In this document: piece after piece, positions 19,599 to 28,674 of the stretch
How positions within the stretch are numbered: position 1 is the first letter of the stretch
Layout: each line of letters opens with the position of its first letter
NCBI RefSeq assembly: GCF_000466965.1
Contig: NZ_BATB01000018.1
Location: 1 to 51,686 of the forward strand
Reading direction: 5' to 3'
Origin: Limimaricola cinnabarinus LL-001
Lineage (GTDB): Bacteria > Pseudomonadota > Alphaproteobacteria > Rhodobacterales > Rhodobacteraceae
DNA: 51,686 nucleotides
Translations under genes and position numbers: made by a program
The notes under the pieces: model-generated
What the model was told of the DNA's origin: nothing
The model's database searches: none
Seen by the model: only the letters and a program-made list of their open reading frames with translations

Positions 19599-20312
19599 AT
19601 GACACAGGATATCAAACGCGCGCTCGTCACCGGCGGCGCCAAGGGAATCGGACGCGGCCTCGTGGCGCGTCTGGCACGGGAAGGCTGGCAGGTCGCGGCG
19701 ATGGACCGCGACGCCGGGGCGCTGGAGGGGCTGCCCGAGGGGGTGCGCGCCGTCACCGGCGACGTCTCCGACGAAGCTTCGGTGCGCGCCGCCGTGGCGT
19801 CCACCGGCTGGGACGGTCTGGACCTTCTGGTCAACAATGCCGGGCTGGCGGGCCCCGAGGCCGGGCCGGTCGAGGATCTGGCGCTCGGCGACTGGCAGCG
19901 CTGGATCGACACCAACCTCACCGGGGCGCTGCTGATGACCAAGCATTGCGTGTCGCTTTTGCGCGCGCGGCGCGGCGCCATCGTCAACGTCACCTCGAGC
20001 CGGGCGCACCAGTCCGAGCCCAACACCGAGCCCTATGCCGCCGCCAAGGGCGGGCTCACGGCGCTGACCCATGCGCTCGCGGTGTCGCTCGGTCCCGATA
20101 TCCGGGTCAACGCCATCGCCCCCGGCTGGATCGTCACGGAGGGCTGGGACGATCTGCGCGAGATCGACCACGCCCAGCACCCGGCGGGCCGGGCGGGTCG
20201 CCCCGAGGACGTGGCCGAGGCGGTGCTGTGGCTCGCGGGCGCAGGCTTCATGACCGGGCAGGAGGTGGTGCTTGATGGCGGCATGACGCGCAAGATGATC
20301 TATGCCGAGTGA
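19599..20312 (+). CDS. Short-chain dehydrogenase/reductase (SDR)
   Basis: A 237-residue classical SDR: cofactor motif TGGAKGIGRGL near residue 10, NNAG at about 84, catalytic Ser in VTSSRAHQ, and YAAAK (Tyr-x3-Lys) near 149. The ending GFMTGQEVVLDGGM is typical. The start MTQDIKRALVTGG at 19599 is chosen because the sequence upstream lies in the divergent GST promoter region. It overlaps the next SDR gene by 11 bp, so the two are translationally coupled. Substrate unknown. Confidence 0.9.
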   Translation: MTQDIKRALVTGGAKGIGRGLVARLAREGWQVAAMDRDAGALEGLPEGVRAVTGDVSDEASVRAAVASTGWDGLDLLVNNAGLAGPEAGPVEDLALGDWQRWIDTNLTGALLMTKHCVSLLRARRGAIVNVTSSRAHQSEPNTEPYAAAKGGLTALTHALAVSLGPDIRVNAIAPGWIVTEGWDDLREIDHAQHPAGRAGRPEDVAEAVLWLAGAGFMTGQEVVLDGGMTRKMIYAE

Positions 20313-20967
20313 ACGCGCCCTCGTGATCGGTGCCTCGGGCGGCATCGGTGCGGCGCTGGCCGAGGCTCTGCAGGCGCGCGGCGCAGAGGTCACGCGCCTG
20401 TCGCGCCGCGATGACGGGTTCGAGGTGACGGATGCGCAGGTGGTTGCGCGGGTCATGGGCGGCATTGATGGCCCGTTCGACACGATCCTCGTGGCGATCG
20501 GCATTCTCGCACCCGAAGGGCAGGGGCCGGAGAAATCCCTTTCGGCCATCGACCCCGCCGCCATGGCGCGGCTTTTCGCGGTGAACGCCATCGGCCCGGC
20601 GCTGATCCTGTGGCATCTCGCGCGCCTGCTCGCGCCCGGCGGCCGGGCGGGGGTGCTGTCGGCGCGGGTGGGGTCGATCGGCGACAACGCGATCGGCGGC
20701 TGGCACGGCTACCGCGCCTCCAAGGCGGCGCTGAACCAGATCGTGCACGGCGCCGCGATCGAGCTGGCGCGCCATGACCGCGACGCGATCCTCGTGGCGC
20801 TGCATCCCGGCACGGTCGAGACGGCGTTCACCGCCGCCTATGCGGGGCGGCACCGGATGGTCCCCGCGCAGGAGGCGGCGCAGAACCTGCTGCAGGTGAT
20901 CGAGGGGCTCGACCCGTCGCAATCGGGCGGGTTCTACGACTGGCGCGGCGAGGAGGTGCCCTGGTAG
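20302..20967 (+). CDS. Short-chain dehydrogenase, C-factor/CsgA-like
   Basis: A 221-residue SDR with GASGGIGAAL at residue 10, a VNAIGPALILWHLARLL helix, a serine in VLSARVGSIGDN and the YRASK catalytic pair. The ending GGFYDWRGEEVPW is characteristic of SDRs annotated as C-factor/CsgA-like cell-to-cell signalling proteins, though most members have no demonstrated role. It overlaps the preceding SDR by 11 bp and runs convergently into the MORN gene with four bases between stops. Confidence 0.88.
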   Translation: MPSERALVIGASGGIGAALAEALQARGAEVTRLSRRDDGFEVTDAQVVARVMGGIDGPFDTILVAIGILAPEGQGPEKSLSAIDPAAMARLFAVNAIGPALILWHLARLLAPGGRAGVLSARVGSIGDNAIGGWHGYRASKAALNQIVHGAAIELARHDRDAILVALHPGTVETAFTAAYAGRHRMVPAQEAAQNLLQVIEGLDPSQSGGFYDWRGEEVPW

Positions 20968-20971
20968 CGCC

Positions 20972-22696
20972 TCAGCCGCCCGAGCCGGTCTCGTCCGGCG
21001 AAGGCTCCACCCCTTCGAGGGTCACGTCTCCAGCGTCGGGATCGGCCTCGATGATCTGCGGAGCATCGGTCTCGCCGGAGGCGGCGGTCCCTTCCTCCTC
21101 CGTGGCCCTGTCCGTCGTGCCGGTCCCGGCCGGTTCATCGCCCGGAACGGGCGTATCGGGTTCATCGCCCAAGGCGGGCCTGTCCGACCCGTCACCCGGC
21201 ACGGGGGCCTCGGGGGCGTCTCCCACGACGGGCGCTTCGGATCCATCTCCGTCTTCCGCCGGGGCCGTCTCCAGGGTCGTCTCGGGGGCGGTCACCGGCG
21301 CGTTGCCCACATAGGCCCCGTCGCGCCAGCCGCCTGCCTCGACCTCGCCCGTGGCATAGCGCATCACGCCGTCGCCCTGCCGCCGCCCGTTGCGGAACTG
21401 CCCCTCATAGGTGTCGCCATTGGCATAGGTGGCGAGGCCCTGTCCCTCGATCTCGCCATCGACCCAGTCGCCTTCATAGACGAAGCCGTCGGGCATGGTG
21501 ATCCGGCCGGTGCCGTGGCGCTGCCCGTCCTCGAACCCACCCTCATAGACGGTGCCGTCGGCATAGGTAGCCGTGCCCTGACCCTCGCGCTGCCCCTCGG
21601 CCCATTCGCCTTCATAACTGTAGCCGTCGGCATAGGTCATCTTGCCGCGACCGTGGTTCTGCGCGTTGAGGAACTGACCCTCGTAGACGAGGCCGTTGGC
21701 GTAGGTCGCGACGCCCTCGCCCTCGATCACGCCTTCCTTCCAGTCGCCCTCATAGGTCGAGCCGTCGGGATAGGTGATCTTGCCGGTGCCATGCGCGAGG
21801 TCGTTCTCGAACTGGCCGACATAGACCGATCCGTCGGGATAGGTGACCTCGCCCTGTCCCTCGATCCGGCCCTCGACCCAGGCGCCGACATAGCGGTAGC
21901 CGTCGGTGCCGGTAAAGCTGCCCTGACCGTGGCGGCGGTCGGCCTGAAAGGCCCCTTCATAGACATCGCCATTGACGTATTCGACCCGGCCCGTGCCCTC
22001 GCGCTTGCCCGCCACGAACTGGCCCTCATAGACATCGCCGCCGGGCTGTTCGAGCCGGCCCTCGCCCTCGATCTGCCCGTCGACCCAGCCGCCGGTGTAG
22101 CGCAGCCCGTCGGCCATGGTGAGCGTGCCCTCGCCGTCGCGTTCGCCCGCCTTGAGCATGCCCTCATAGGTGGAGCCGTCGGGATAGGTGATCTTGCCCT
22201 CACCCTCCTTGACCCCGTTGATGAACTGCCCCTCGTAGACATAGCCGTCCGGGCTCGTCAGCGTGCCGGTGCCGTGATGCATGGCGTTGCGGAACTCGCC
22301 CTCGTAGCGGGTGCCGTTTGCATAGTCGGCGGTGCCACGGCCGGTGATCTTGCCGTCCTCCCACTCGCCCTCGTAGCTGCCGCCATCGGCGAATGTGATC
22401 CGGCCCACGCCCTCGGGCTTGCCGCGCGCGAACTGCCCCTCATAGACCGAGCCGTTGGGAAAGGTGGCCTGACCCTCGCCGCGGATCTCGCCCTCGAACC
22501 ACTCGCCCACATATTCATAGCCGTTGGGCAGCCGGTAGCTGCCCTGACCGTGCTGGCGACCGTTGAGAAAGGTGCCCTCGTAGACGCCGCCATCCTCGTA
22601 TTGCTTGGTGGTGACGTCCTGCGCGATGGCGCCGGGCGCCTGCGCGAGTCCGATTGCCGCCGCGAGAGTGAACGCGCGCATGGCTCCTGCCGACAT
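20972..22696 (-). CDS. Secreted MORN-repeat protein with acidic Pro/Gly-rich tail
   Basis: A 574-residue protein. After a signal peptide (MRAFTLAAAIGLAQAPGAIAQ) come 18 tandem 23-residue MORN repeats of the form DGxxYEGxWxxGxxxGxGxxxYP, plus a degenerate nineteenth, forming one long beta-hairpin ladder. From about residue 440 a disordered acidic tail follows with repeated GDxPxxPVPGDxP units. MORN repeats bind proteins or lipids; the signal peptide places this one outside the cytoplasm. No enzymatic domain is present. ATG 22696 (GGGGGC nine bases upstream) is preferred over ATG 22681, which sits too close to its AGGAG. No partner is evident among its neighbours. Confidence 0.85.
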   Translation of the reverse strand: MSAGAMRAFTLAAAIGLAQAPGAIAQDVTTKQYEDGGVYEGTFLNGRQHGQGSYRLPNGYEYVGEWFEGEIRGEGQATFPNGSVYEGQFARGKPEGVGRITFADGGSYEGEWEDGKITGRGTADYANGTRYEGEFRNAMHHGTGTLTSPDGYVYEGQFINGVKEGEGKITYPDGSTYEGMLKAGERDGEGTLTMADGLRYTGGWVDGQIEGEGRLEQPGGDVYEGQFVAGKREGTGRVEYVNGDVYEGAFQADRRHGQGSFTGTDGYRYVGAWVEGRIEGQGEVTYPDGSVYVGQFENDLAHGTGKITYPDGSTYEGDWKEGVIEGEGVATYANGLVYEGQFLNAQNHGRGKMTYADGYSYEGEWAEGQREGQGTATYADGTVYEGGFEDGQRHGTGRITMPDGFVYEGDWVDGEIEGQGLATYANGDTYEGQFRNGRRQGDGVMRYATGEVEAGGWRDGAYVGNAPVTAPETTLETAPAEDGDGSEAPVVGDAPEAPVPGDGSDRPALGDEPDTPVPGDEPAGTGTTDRATEEEGTAASGETDAPQIIEADPDAGDVTLEGVEPSPDETGSGG

Positions 22697-22929
22697 GACC
22701 GATTGCCCCCGATCGCCGGGCCCGGTTCGACCGGCCCCTGTTTCCGATTTCGTGCCAGAGTAGCGGCCGCCCGAAGCCAAGACAACAGCCCCGGCATGTC
22801 CTTGGCGGGTCGGGCCTGCCGGGCCACAGGTCGGCCCATGGATCGGAGCGCGCATGCCGCACGGCAACGCTTGCGCAGACACGGGCTGCGATTACTCTCG
22901 CCCCGATGCACCAGACCCGCGGAGGTCCC

Positions 22930-23358
22930 ATGCCCGAAAACAAGACCAGACCCACGACCGAGAGCGTCGAGGCGTTTTTGAACGCGGTGACGCCCGATCG
23001 CCGCCGCGAGGAAGGCCGCGCCCTCGATGCGCTGTTTCGCGAAGCGACGGGCTTCGTGCCTCAGATGTGGGGGGCATCGATCGTCGGCTACGGCTCGTAT
23101 GACTATCTCTACGAAAGCGGCCGCTCGGGGCGCTTTCTCGCCACCGGGTTTTCGCCTCGAAAGGCGCATCTGGTGCTCTACATCATGCCCGGCTACGACG
23201 CGGCCAACCCGATCCTCGCCCGCTTGGGCAAACATCGGCTCGGCAAATCGTGCCTCTACATCAACAAGCTCGCCGATGTGGATCGCGGCGTTCTGGCGGA
23301 GCTGATCCGGCATGGGCTCGACCGGCTGGAGGGCTTCTCGCCGGTGCATCCGATCTGA
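22930..23358 (+). CDS. DUF1801 (YdhG-like) protein
   Basis: A 142-residue protein starting at ATG 22930, four bases after GGAGG. SVEAFLNAV at the start, PQMWGASIVGYGSYDY, FSPRKAHLVLYIMPGYD and GKHRLGKSCLYINKLADVD are the conserved DUF1801 features; the fold is known but the biochemical role is not. Followed 26 bp later by the MFS exporter on the same strand, possibly co-transcribed. Confidence 0.85.
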   Translation: MPENKTRPTTESVEAFLNAVTPDRRREEGRALDALFREATGFVPQMWGASIVGYGSYDYLYESGRSGRFLATGFSPRKAHLVLYIMPGYDAANPILARLGKHRLGKSCLYINKLADVDRGVLAELIRHGLDRLEGFSPVHPI

Positions 23359-23384
23359 GGCGGCCCCGTCTGCCAAGGATCGCC

Positions 23385-24866
23385 ATGACCGAAGACGACA
23401 CGCCCCTCAGGGGCCGCTGGATCGCCATGGCGGCCCTGCTGGTGGCGGGCTTCATGAACCTGATCGACGTGACCATCGTCAACGTCGCCATCCCGTCGCT
23501 GCAGGCGGCTTTCGATGCCACCGACAGCCAGATCGAATGGGTCGTCGCCGCATATATCCTGAGCTTCGCGTTGTTCTTGCTGCCCGCTGGCCGGCTGGGC
23601 GACGTGGTCGGGCGCAGGCGCATGTTCGTGATCGGCGTTGTGGTCTTCACCATTGCCTCGGCGCTGTGCGGCCTCTCGCCCGGCATCGGCAGCCTCGTGG
23701 CCGCCCGCGTGCTGCAGGGCATCGGCGGGGCGATGATGACGCCACAGACCCTCGCCCTCGTGCCCGCGCTGTTCCCGCCGCGCGAACGCGGCGCGGCCTT
23801 CGCGCTGTTCGGCCTCTCGGCAGGTCTGGCGAGCGTGACCGGCCCGGTGCTGGGCGGGTTTCTCATCGGCGCCGACATCATGGGTCTCGACTGGCGGCCG
23901 ATCTTCCTCGTCAACATTCCCGTGGGCGTGATCGCGGTGGCGGGGGCCATGCGCTACGTGCCCAAGATCCCCGGCGACAAGGCGCTGCGCCTCGATCTCG
24001 TTGGCATGGCGCTGGCGGGGACGGGGCTGATGCTGCTGCTGTTCCCGTTGATCGAGGGGCGTCAGCTCGGTTGGCCCGTCTGGATCTTCGCGATGATGGG
24101 GGTGTCGGTCCCCGTGGGGTTGGGCTTCGTGCTGTGGCAGTGGCGTCAGGCCGCGCGCGGCGCGCCGCAGCTCATCCCCGCAAGCCTTCTGGCCAATGGC
24201 GACTATGTCACCGGCTCGGTTCTGGCGACGCTGCTCTTTGCCGGAATTCCGGGCTTTTTCCTCGTTTTCGCAATCTTTCTTCAAATCGGCAACGGCCTGA
24301 CCCCGCTCGAGTCGGGCGTCACCACCATGCCGTTCTCGCTGGGCGTTCTGGGCGCGTCGATCCTGTCGGGCCGCCTCGGCACGCGCTGGCCGCGTCAGCG
24401 GATCACGGCGGGAGCGGTGCTGCTGGTGATCGGCATGACCGCGCTGCGGATGGTGCTGCCCGAAGAGGGCGGGGCCCTGTCGCGCACGGCCTTCATTCTT
24501 CCGCTGGGCCTCGCCGGGCTGGGCCTCGGCACCGCCGTCTCGCCGCTGTTCCAGACCGTGCTCGCCAATGTGGCCGACCGCGACACCGGCGCGGGCTCGG
24601 GCGCGTTGCAGAGCTTTCAGCAGGTCGGCGGAGCGTTGGGCGTGGCGGTGATGGGACAGCTCTTCTTCGGATTGCTGCGCGGCGGGGGCGGCTATCCGGA
24701 CGCGATGACGGCCGCGCTGTGGTTCAACGCGGCCGCCTTTCTCGCCGTGGCGCTTCTGGTCTGGCGGCTGCCAGAGCCGCGCCTCGTGCCGGAAATCAGG
24801 CCGGGGCGGGGGGCGGCGACAGACCCGAGCCCGCCCCGGCGGAGTGATCAGAGCGTCAGCTGGTAG
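23385..24866 (+). CDS. MFS drug exporter, DHA2 (EmrB/QacA) family
   Basis: A 493-residue, 14-helix proton antiporter. FMNLIDVTIVNVAIPSLQAAF is the DHA2 motif D region in helix 1, PAGRLGDVVGRRRMF the inter-helix 2-3 motif A, and VLQGIGGAMMTPQTLALV helix 4. The ATG at 23385 is chosen for agreement with the family start. It would export hydrophobic or cationic compounds; the substrate cannot be read. The 3' end overlaps the convergent MBL gene by 19 bp. Confidence 0.92.
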   Translation: MTEDDTPLRGRWIAMAALLVAGFMNLIDVTIVNVAIPSLQAAFDATDSQIEWVVAAYILSFALFLLPAGRLGDVVGRRRMFVIGVVVFTIASALCGLSPGIGSLVAARVLQGIGGAMMTPQTLALVPALFPPRERGAAFALFGLSAGLASVTGPVLGGFLIGADIMGLDWRPIFLVNIPVGVIAVAGAMRYVPKIPGDKALRLDLVGMALAGTGLMLLLFPLIEGRQLGWPVWIFAMMGVSVPVGLGFVLWQWRQAARGAPQLIPASLLANGDYVTGSVLATLLFAGIPGFFLVFAIFLQIGNGLTPLESGVTTMPFSLGVLGASILSGRLGTRWPRQRITAGAVLLVIGMTALRMVLPEEGGALSRTAFILPLGLAGLGLGTAVSPLFQTVLANVADRDTGAGSGALQSFQQVGGALGVAVMGQLFFGLLRGGGGYPDAMTAALWFNAAAFLAVALLVWRLPEPRLVPEIRPGRGAATDPSPPRRSDQSVSW

Positions 24867-25777
24867 CTATGCGGCACCCAGGCAAAGCCGTCATCCACCG
24901 CCATGACATAGCCCGCACCGGGGAAGGGCATGTGATAACCGATCACCGGCATCTTGCGCTCGGCCGCCATCGACAGCACCCGCCGCCGCGTCTCGACAGC
25001 CATTTCCTTGTCGGAATCGAAGCTCACATGCCAGTCGGGCTCGCCGACCGACCAGACATAGTGGTTGGCGGTATCGGCCATCAGCAAAAGCTCGCCCTCG
25101 CTCCCGGTGACGGTGAAGACGAGGTGGCCCGGCGTGTGGCCGAAGGCCGCCATCGCGGTGAGCGGGCCGACCGTGTCGCCATCCTCGATGAACTGCAGCT
25201 CTCCTTCCAGCGGGCGCACCTTGGCCTTGAACCCCTCGTTGCCCTGTTCGGCCCAATGGTCGAACTCGACCCGGCCCGCATGGTGCGAGGCGTTGGCGAA
25301 TGTCTTCTCCCCACCTTCGGTCATCAGCCCGCCGATATGGTCGCCATGCATGTGGGTCAGCACCACATGAGTGACGTCGGAGGGCTGCTTGCCCGCGGCT
25401 TCAAGGGCTGCGGTGATACCCGCCGCGTCGTTGCCGGTATCGACGAGGATCACGTTTCCGCCCGCTTCGACCAGAACCGGGTTGAAGAAGAAGCGCGCCT
25501 CGTCGGAGGGGATGAAGTTCTCCTCGCTGACCTGCGCGAAGGTCTCGTCATCGACGTTGAGGCCGAAGATCGAATGCGGGTCGGGCACCACGCGGCTGCC
25601 GGACAGCAAGGTGGTCACCGTGACGTCGCCCAGCGTGAAGGCGCGGTGGGTCGGAAGCTCGACCCCACCGCCCGGAGCGGCCTGTGCGGTGGCGGTGCCG
25701 GGCAGGCCCGCGCTTGCCGCGAGAGGCAGCGCCGCGCCGGCCATGAGTGCCGCACGGCGGCTGATCGAATGGGACAT
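24848..25777 (-). CDS. MBL-fold metallo-hydrolase with Tat-like signal
   Basis: A 309-residue exported hydrolase. The N-terminus MSHSISRRAALMAGAALPLAASAG is a twin-arginine-type signal ending near TATAQA. The zinc site THMHGDHIGG gives H142, H144, D146 and H147; AFGHTPGHLVF and LLMADTANH supply further ligands. This subgroup is close to quorum-quenching lactonases and other small MBL enzymes, but the substrate is unknown. ATG 25777 follows GAGGAG by seven bases. It overlaps the MFS exporter end by 19 bp, convergent. Confidence 0.9.
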   Translation of the reverse strand: MSHSISRRAALMAGAALPLAASAGLPGTATAQAAPGGGVELPTHRAFTLGDVTVTTLLSGSRVVPDPHSIFGLNVDDETFAQVSEENFIPSDEARFFFNPVLVEAGGNVILVDTGNDAAGITAALEAAGKQPSDVTHVVLTHMHGDHIGGLMTEGGEKTFANASHHAGRVEFDHWAEQGNEGFKAKVRPLEGELQFIEDGDTVGPLTAMAAFGHTPGHLVFTVTGSEGELLLMADTANHYVWSVGEPDWHVSFDSDKEMAVETRRRVLSMAAERKMPVIGYHMPFPGAGYVMAVDDGFAWVPHSYQLTL

Positions 25778-25862
25778 CTGAGGTCTCCTCTGCGTTGAGT
25801 TCCAACAGAGGATAGCGCGCAGGGCATCCTCGCCTAGCCGTGGCGCGCACAGGGGCTGTGCG

Positions 25863-26282
25863 TCATAGCCACCATTGGTCGATCGCGGCGATGTCGTCGT
25901 CGGACCAGCCGAAGTGATGCGCGAATTCATGCACCGTCACATGCGCCACCATCTCGGCCACGGTGACGTCGCCGCGTTCGGCCCATTCGTCGAGGATCGG
26001 CCGCCGGAACAGCCAGACCACGTCGGGCCCGTGCGGCACGTCCCAGTTCGACTTCTCGGTCATCGGCGTGCCGTCATAGAGCCCGGTCAGCTCGAACGGC
26101 TCCATCTCCATCTGTTCGAGGATGTCGTCGGGCGCGAAATCGACGACCCTGAGGGCCACCTCGCGCGCCGCTGCCCGGAACGGCTCGGGCAGGGTCTCGA
26201 TGACATGGCGCGCGATGGTCTCGATCTCGTCGAGGGAGGGCGCGAGGGGGCTGCCCGCGAAGGGGTCGGATGTGCTGTCCAT
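25863..26282 (-). CDS. Metallopeptidase family protein (minigluzincin-type zincin)
   Basis: A 139-residue zincin with the signature VTVHEFAHHFGWSDDDI: H118, E119 and H122 form HExxH and an Asp about seven residues on is the likely third ligand. This is the widespread small 'metallopeptidase family protein' whose substrate is unknown. MDSTSDPFAG at 26282 is taken as start; an ATG at 26300 would add six residues. Divergent from gltX with a 61-bp gap that must hold both promoters. Confidence 0.87.
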   Translation of the reverse strand: MDSTSDPFAGSPLAPSLDEIETIARHVIETLPEPFRAAAREVALRVVDFAPDDILEQMEMEPFELTGLYDGTPMTEKSNWDVPHGPDVVWLFRRPILDEWAERGDVTVAEMVAHVTVHEFAHHFGWSDDDIAAIDQWWL

Positions 26283-26343
26283 GGCCCCCGATATGGACAA
26301 AACGGCCCGCCTGTGAAAGAGCCGTCACGAACAGGAGAGCCCC

Positions 26344-27663
26344 ATGACCACGACCCGTTTCGCCCCGTCCCCCACCGGTTGGCTGCATATCGGCAACCTG
26401 CGCGCCGCGCTGTTCAACCACGCCATCGCGCGCCAGCAGGGCGGCGAGTTCATCCTGCGCATCGACGACACCGATCAGGAACGCTCGAAACCCGAATACG
26501 TCGACGGCATCCTCGACGCGCTCGACTGGCTCGGCATCACCCATGACCGGGTGGAGCGGCAATCCGACCGGATGGAGCGCTACACGGCGGCGCGCGAGAA
26601 GCTGGTGGCCGACGGGCGGCTCTATGAATGCTTCGAGACCCCGACCGAGCTCGATCTCAAGCGCAAGAAACAGCTCAACATGGGCAAGCCGCCGGTCTAT
26701 GACCGCGCCGCGCTCGATCTCAGCGACGCCGAAAAGGACCGCCTGCGCGCCGAGCGCGGCAGCCATTGGCGCTTCAAGCTCGACCGCGAGCGGATCGAGT
26801 GGGAGGACGGCATCCTCGGGCCCATTTCCATCGACGCCGCTAGCGTGTCGGACCCGGTGCTGATCAAGGAAAGCGGGCAGGTGCTCTACACCTTCGCCTC
26901 CTCGGTCGACGACGCCGAGATGGGCATCACCGACGTGGTGCGCGGCTCGGACCATGTGACCAACACTGCGACGCAGATCCAGATCATCCGCGCGCTGGGC
27001 TATGAGCCGCCGCGCTTCGCGCATCACTCCCTGCTCACCGGCCCGCAGGGCGAGGCGCTGTCCAAGCGGCTCGGCACGCTGTCCTTGCGCGATCTCAAGG
27101 CCGCTGGCATCGAGCCGATGGCGATCCTGAGCCTGATGGCGCGCTTGGGCTCCTCGCAGCCCGTCGAGCTGCGCCAGACGCCTGCGGAGGTGATCGAGGG
27201 CTTCGACATCGCCACCTTCGGCTCGGCCCCGACCAAGTTCGACCCCGCCGATCTGGAGCCGCTGACCGCGCGCTGGCTGTCGCAGCAGCCGCTGTCGGAG
27301 GTGGCCGAGGATGTACGCGCGGCGGGCGTGCCCGACGATCTGGCCGAGGCGTTCTGGGCCGTGGTGCGCGAGAACCTCAAGACCCGCGCGACCATCGCCG
27401 AATGGTGGGCGGTGTTCCGCGACGGCCGCGCCGGCCGCGCCGAGCCCGAGGACGCGGAGTTCGTGGCACAGGCGCTCGGACTGCTGGGCGACGCGCCTTA
27501 CGGCCCCGAGACCTGGAAGCAGTGGACCGACGCGGTGAAGGCCGAGACCGGGCGCAAGGGCCGCGGCCTGTTCCTGCCGCTGCGCCGCGCCGTCACCGGC
27601 ATGGATCACGGCCCCGAAATGGCCGATGTCATGGCGCTGATGCAGGTCAAGCCGCAGGTCTGA
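26344..27663 (+). CDS. gltX: Glutamyl-tRNA synthetase
   Basis: A 439-residue class I synthetase charging tRNA with glutamate. FAPSPTGWLHIGNLRAAL holds the HIGH-type motif (HIGN), FILRIDDTDQERS follows, and the KMSKS-equivalent is EALSKRLGTLSLR. It is slightly shorter than the usual ~470 residues and the C-terminal anticodon-binding part is compact. Many alphaproteobacteria carry two GltX paralogues, one charging tRNA-Gln for later amidation; which one this is cannot be decided from the window. Confidence 0.95.
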   Translation: MTTTRFAPSPTGWLHIGNLRAALFNHAIARQQGGEFILRIDDTDQERSKPEYVDGILDALDWLGITHDRVERQSDRMERYTAAREKLVADGRLYECFETPTELDLKRKKQLNMGKPPVYDRAALDLSDAEKDRLRAERGSHWRFKLDRERIEWEDGILGPISIDAASVSDPVLIKESGQVLYTFASSVDDAEMGITDVVRGSDHVTNTATQIQIIRALGYEPPRFAHHSLLTGPQGEALSKRLGTLSLRDLKAAGIEPMAILSLMARLGSSQPVELRQTPAEVIEGFDIATFGSAPTKFDPADLEPLTARWLSQQPLSEVAEDVRAAGVPDDLAEAFWAVVRENLKTRATIAEWWAVFRDGRAGRAEPEDAEFVAQALGLLGDAPYGPETWKQWTDAVKAETGRKGRGLFLPLRRAVTGMDHGPEMADVMALMQVKPQV

Positions 27664-27751
27664 CCCGCCGCGACGACCGGTCCCACCCCGGCGGGCTGGA
27701 CCGGATCGGCACGCGCCATATCTCCCGCCTTTGACAGGCGGGAGACGGATC

Positions 27752-28642
27752 ATGCGCGATTGCATCATCGTGGGCGGCGGCCCGGCGGGCCTCACCGCCG
27801 GGATCTACATGGCGAGGTTCCTGCGCGACACGGTGCTGTTCGACGCGGGCCGCCCCCGCGCGCACCGCATCCCGCGCACACGCAACCTGCCGGGATACCC
27901 CGACGGGATCGAGGGGCCGGAGCTTCTCGACAACATGCGCCGCCAGCTCGGCCATTACGACGTCGAGATCCGCCGCGATCGCGCGACGACGGCCAGCCGC
28001 ATCGAGGGCGGCTTTCGGGTCGAAGCGGATGGCGGCGCGATCGAGGCCCGGACGCTGATCCTCGCCACCGGCGTCACCAACCGCCCGCCCCGGATCCCCG
28101 AAGAGATCCATGACGAAGGGGTGGCACGGGGGCTGATCCGCTATTGTCCGATCTGCGACGCCTACGAGGTGCGCGGCCGCAAGGTGGCGATCCTCGGCTC
28201 GGGGCCGCATGCGGTCGCCGAAGGACGCTTCGTGCGGCATTACGCCGAGGACGTGACCGTGGTGCGCCCCGAACACGCGCCGCTCGACGATGATGGTGAA
28301 CGGGCGCTGTCGCGGACCGGGCTCAAGATCCTGCCATCGCATCGCCGCGACATCCGGCTCGACGGCGATAATATCGTGGTCGAGATGGAAGACGGGCAGG
28401 TGGCGCGCTTCGACACGCTCTATGTCGCGCTGGGCACCGATCCGCATTCCGACCTCGCCCGCGATCTCGGCGCGACGCTGACCGACGCCGGCTGCATCCC
28501 GGTGGATGCGCATTGCGAAACCGACGTCAAAGGCCTCTTTGCCATCGGCGACGTGGTGGCGGGCCTCGACCAGATTGCCCATGGCATGGGCCACGCCGCC
28601 GTGGCGACCACGGCGATCCACAACAGGCTGCTTGCGGACTAG
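27752..28642 (+). CDS. NAD(P)/FAD-dependent oxidoreductase, thioredoxin-reductase-like
   Basis: A 296-residue flavoprotein: FAD motif IIVGGGPAGLTAG at the start, a redox-active CPIC at 132-135 (CPICDAYEV, equivalent to CATCDG in TrxB), the NAD(P) loop ILGSGPHAVAEG, and the closing VKGLFAIGDVVAGLDQIAHGMGHAAVATTAIHN. It belongs to the TrxB-like clade often annotated 'NAD(P)/FAD-dependent oxidoreductase'; the electron acceptor need not be thioredoxin. ATG 27752 follows GGGAGACGG. It reads alone, convergent with the ABC permease. Confidence 0.9.
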   Translation: MRDCIIVGGGPAGLTAGIYMARFLRDTVLFDAGRPRAHRIPRTRNLPGYPDGIEGPELLDNMRRQLGHYDVEIRRDRATTASRIEGGFRVEADGGAIEARTLILATGVTNRPPRIPEEIHDEGVARGLIRYCPICDAYEVRGRKVAILGSGPHAVAEGRFVRHYAEDVTVVRPEHAPLDDDGERALSRTGLKILPSHRRDIRLDGDNIVVEMEDGQVARFDTLYVALGTDPHSDLARDLGATLTDAGCIPVDAHCETDVKGLFAIGDVVAGLDQIAHGMGHAAVATTAIHNRLLAD

Positions 28643-28674
28643 GCCTCCAATCTTTGGATTCCGGTCCCCGGGCC

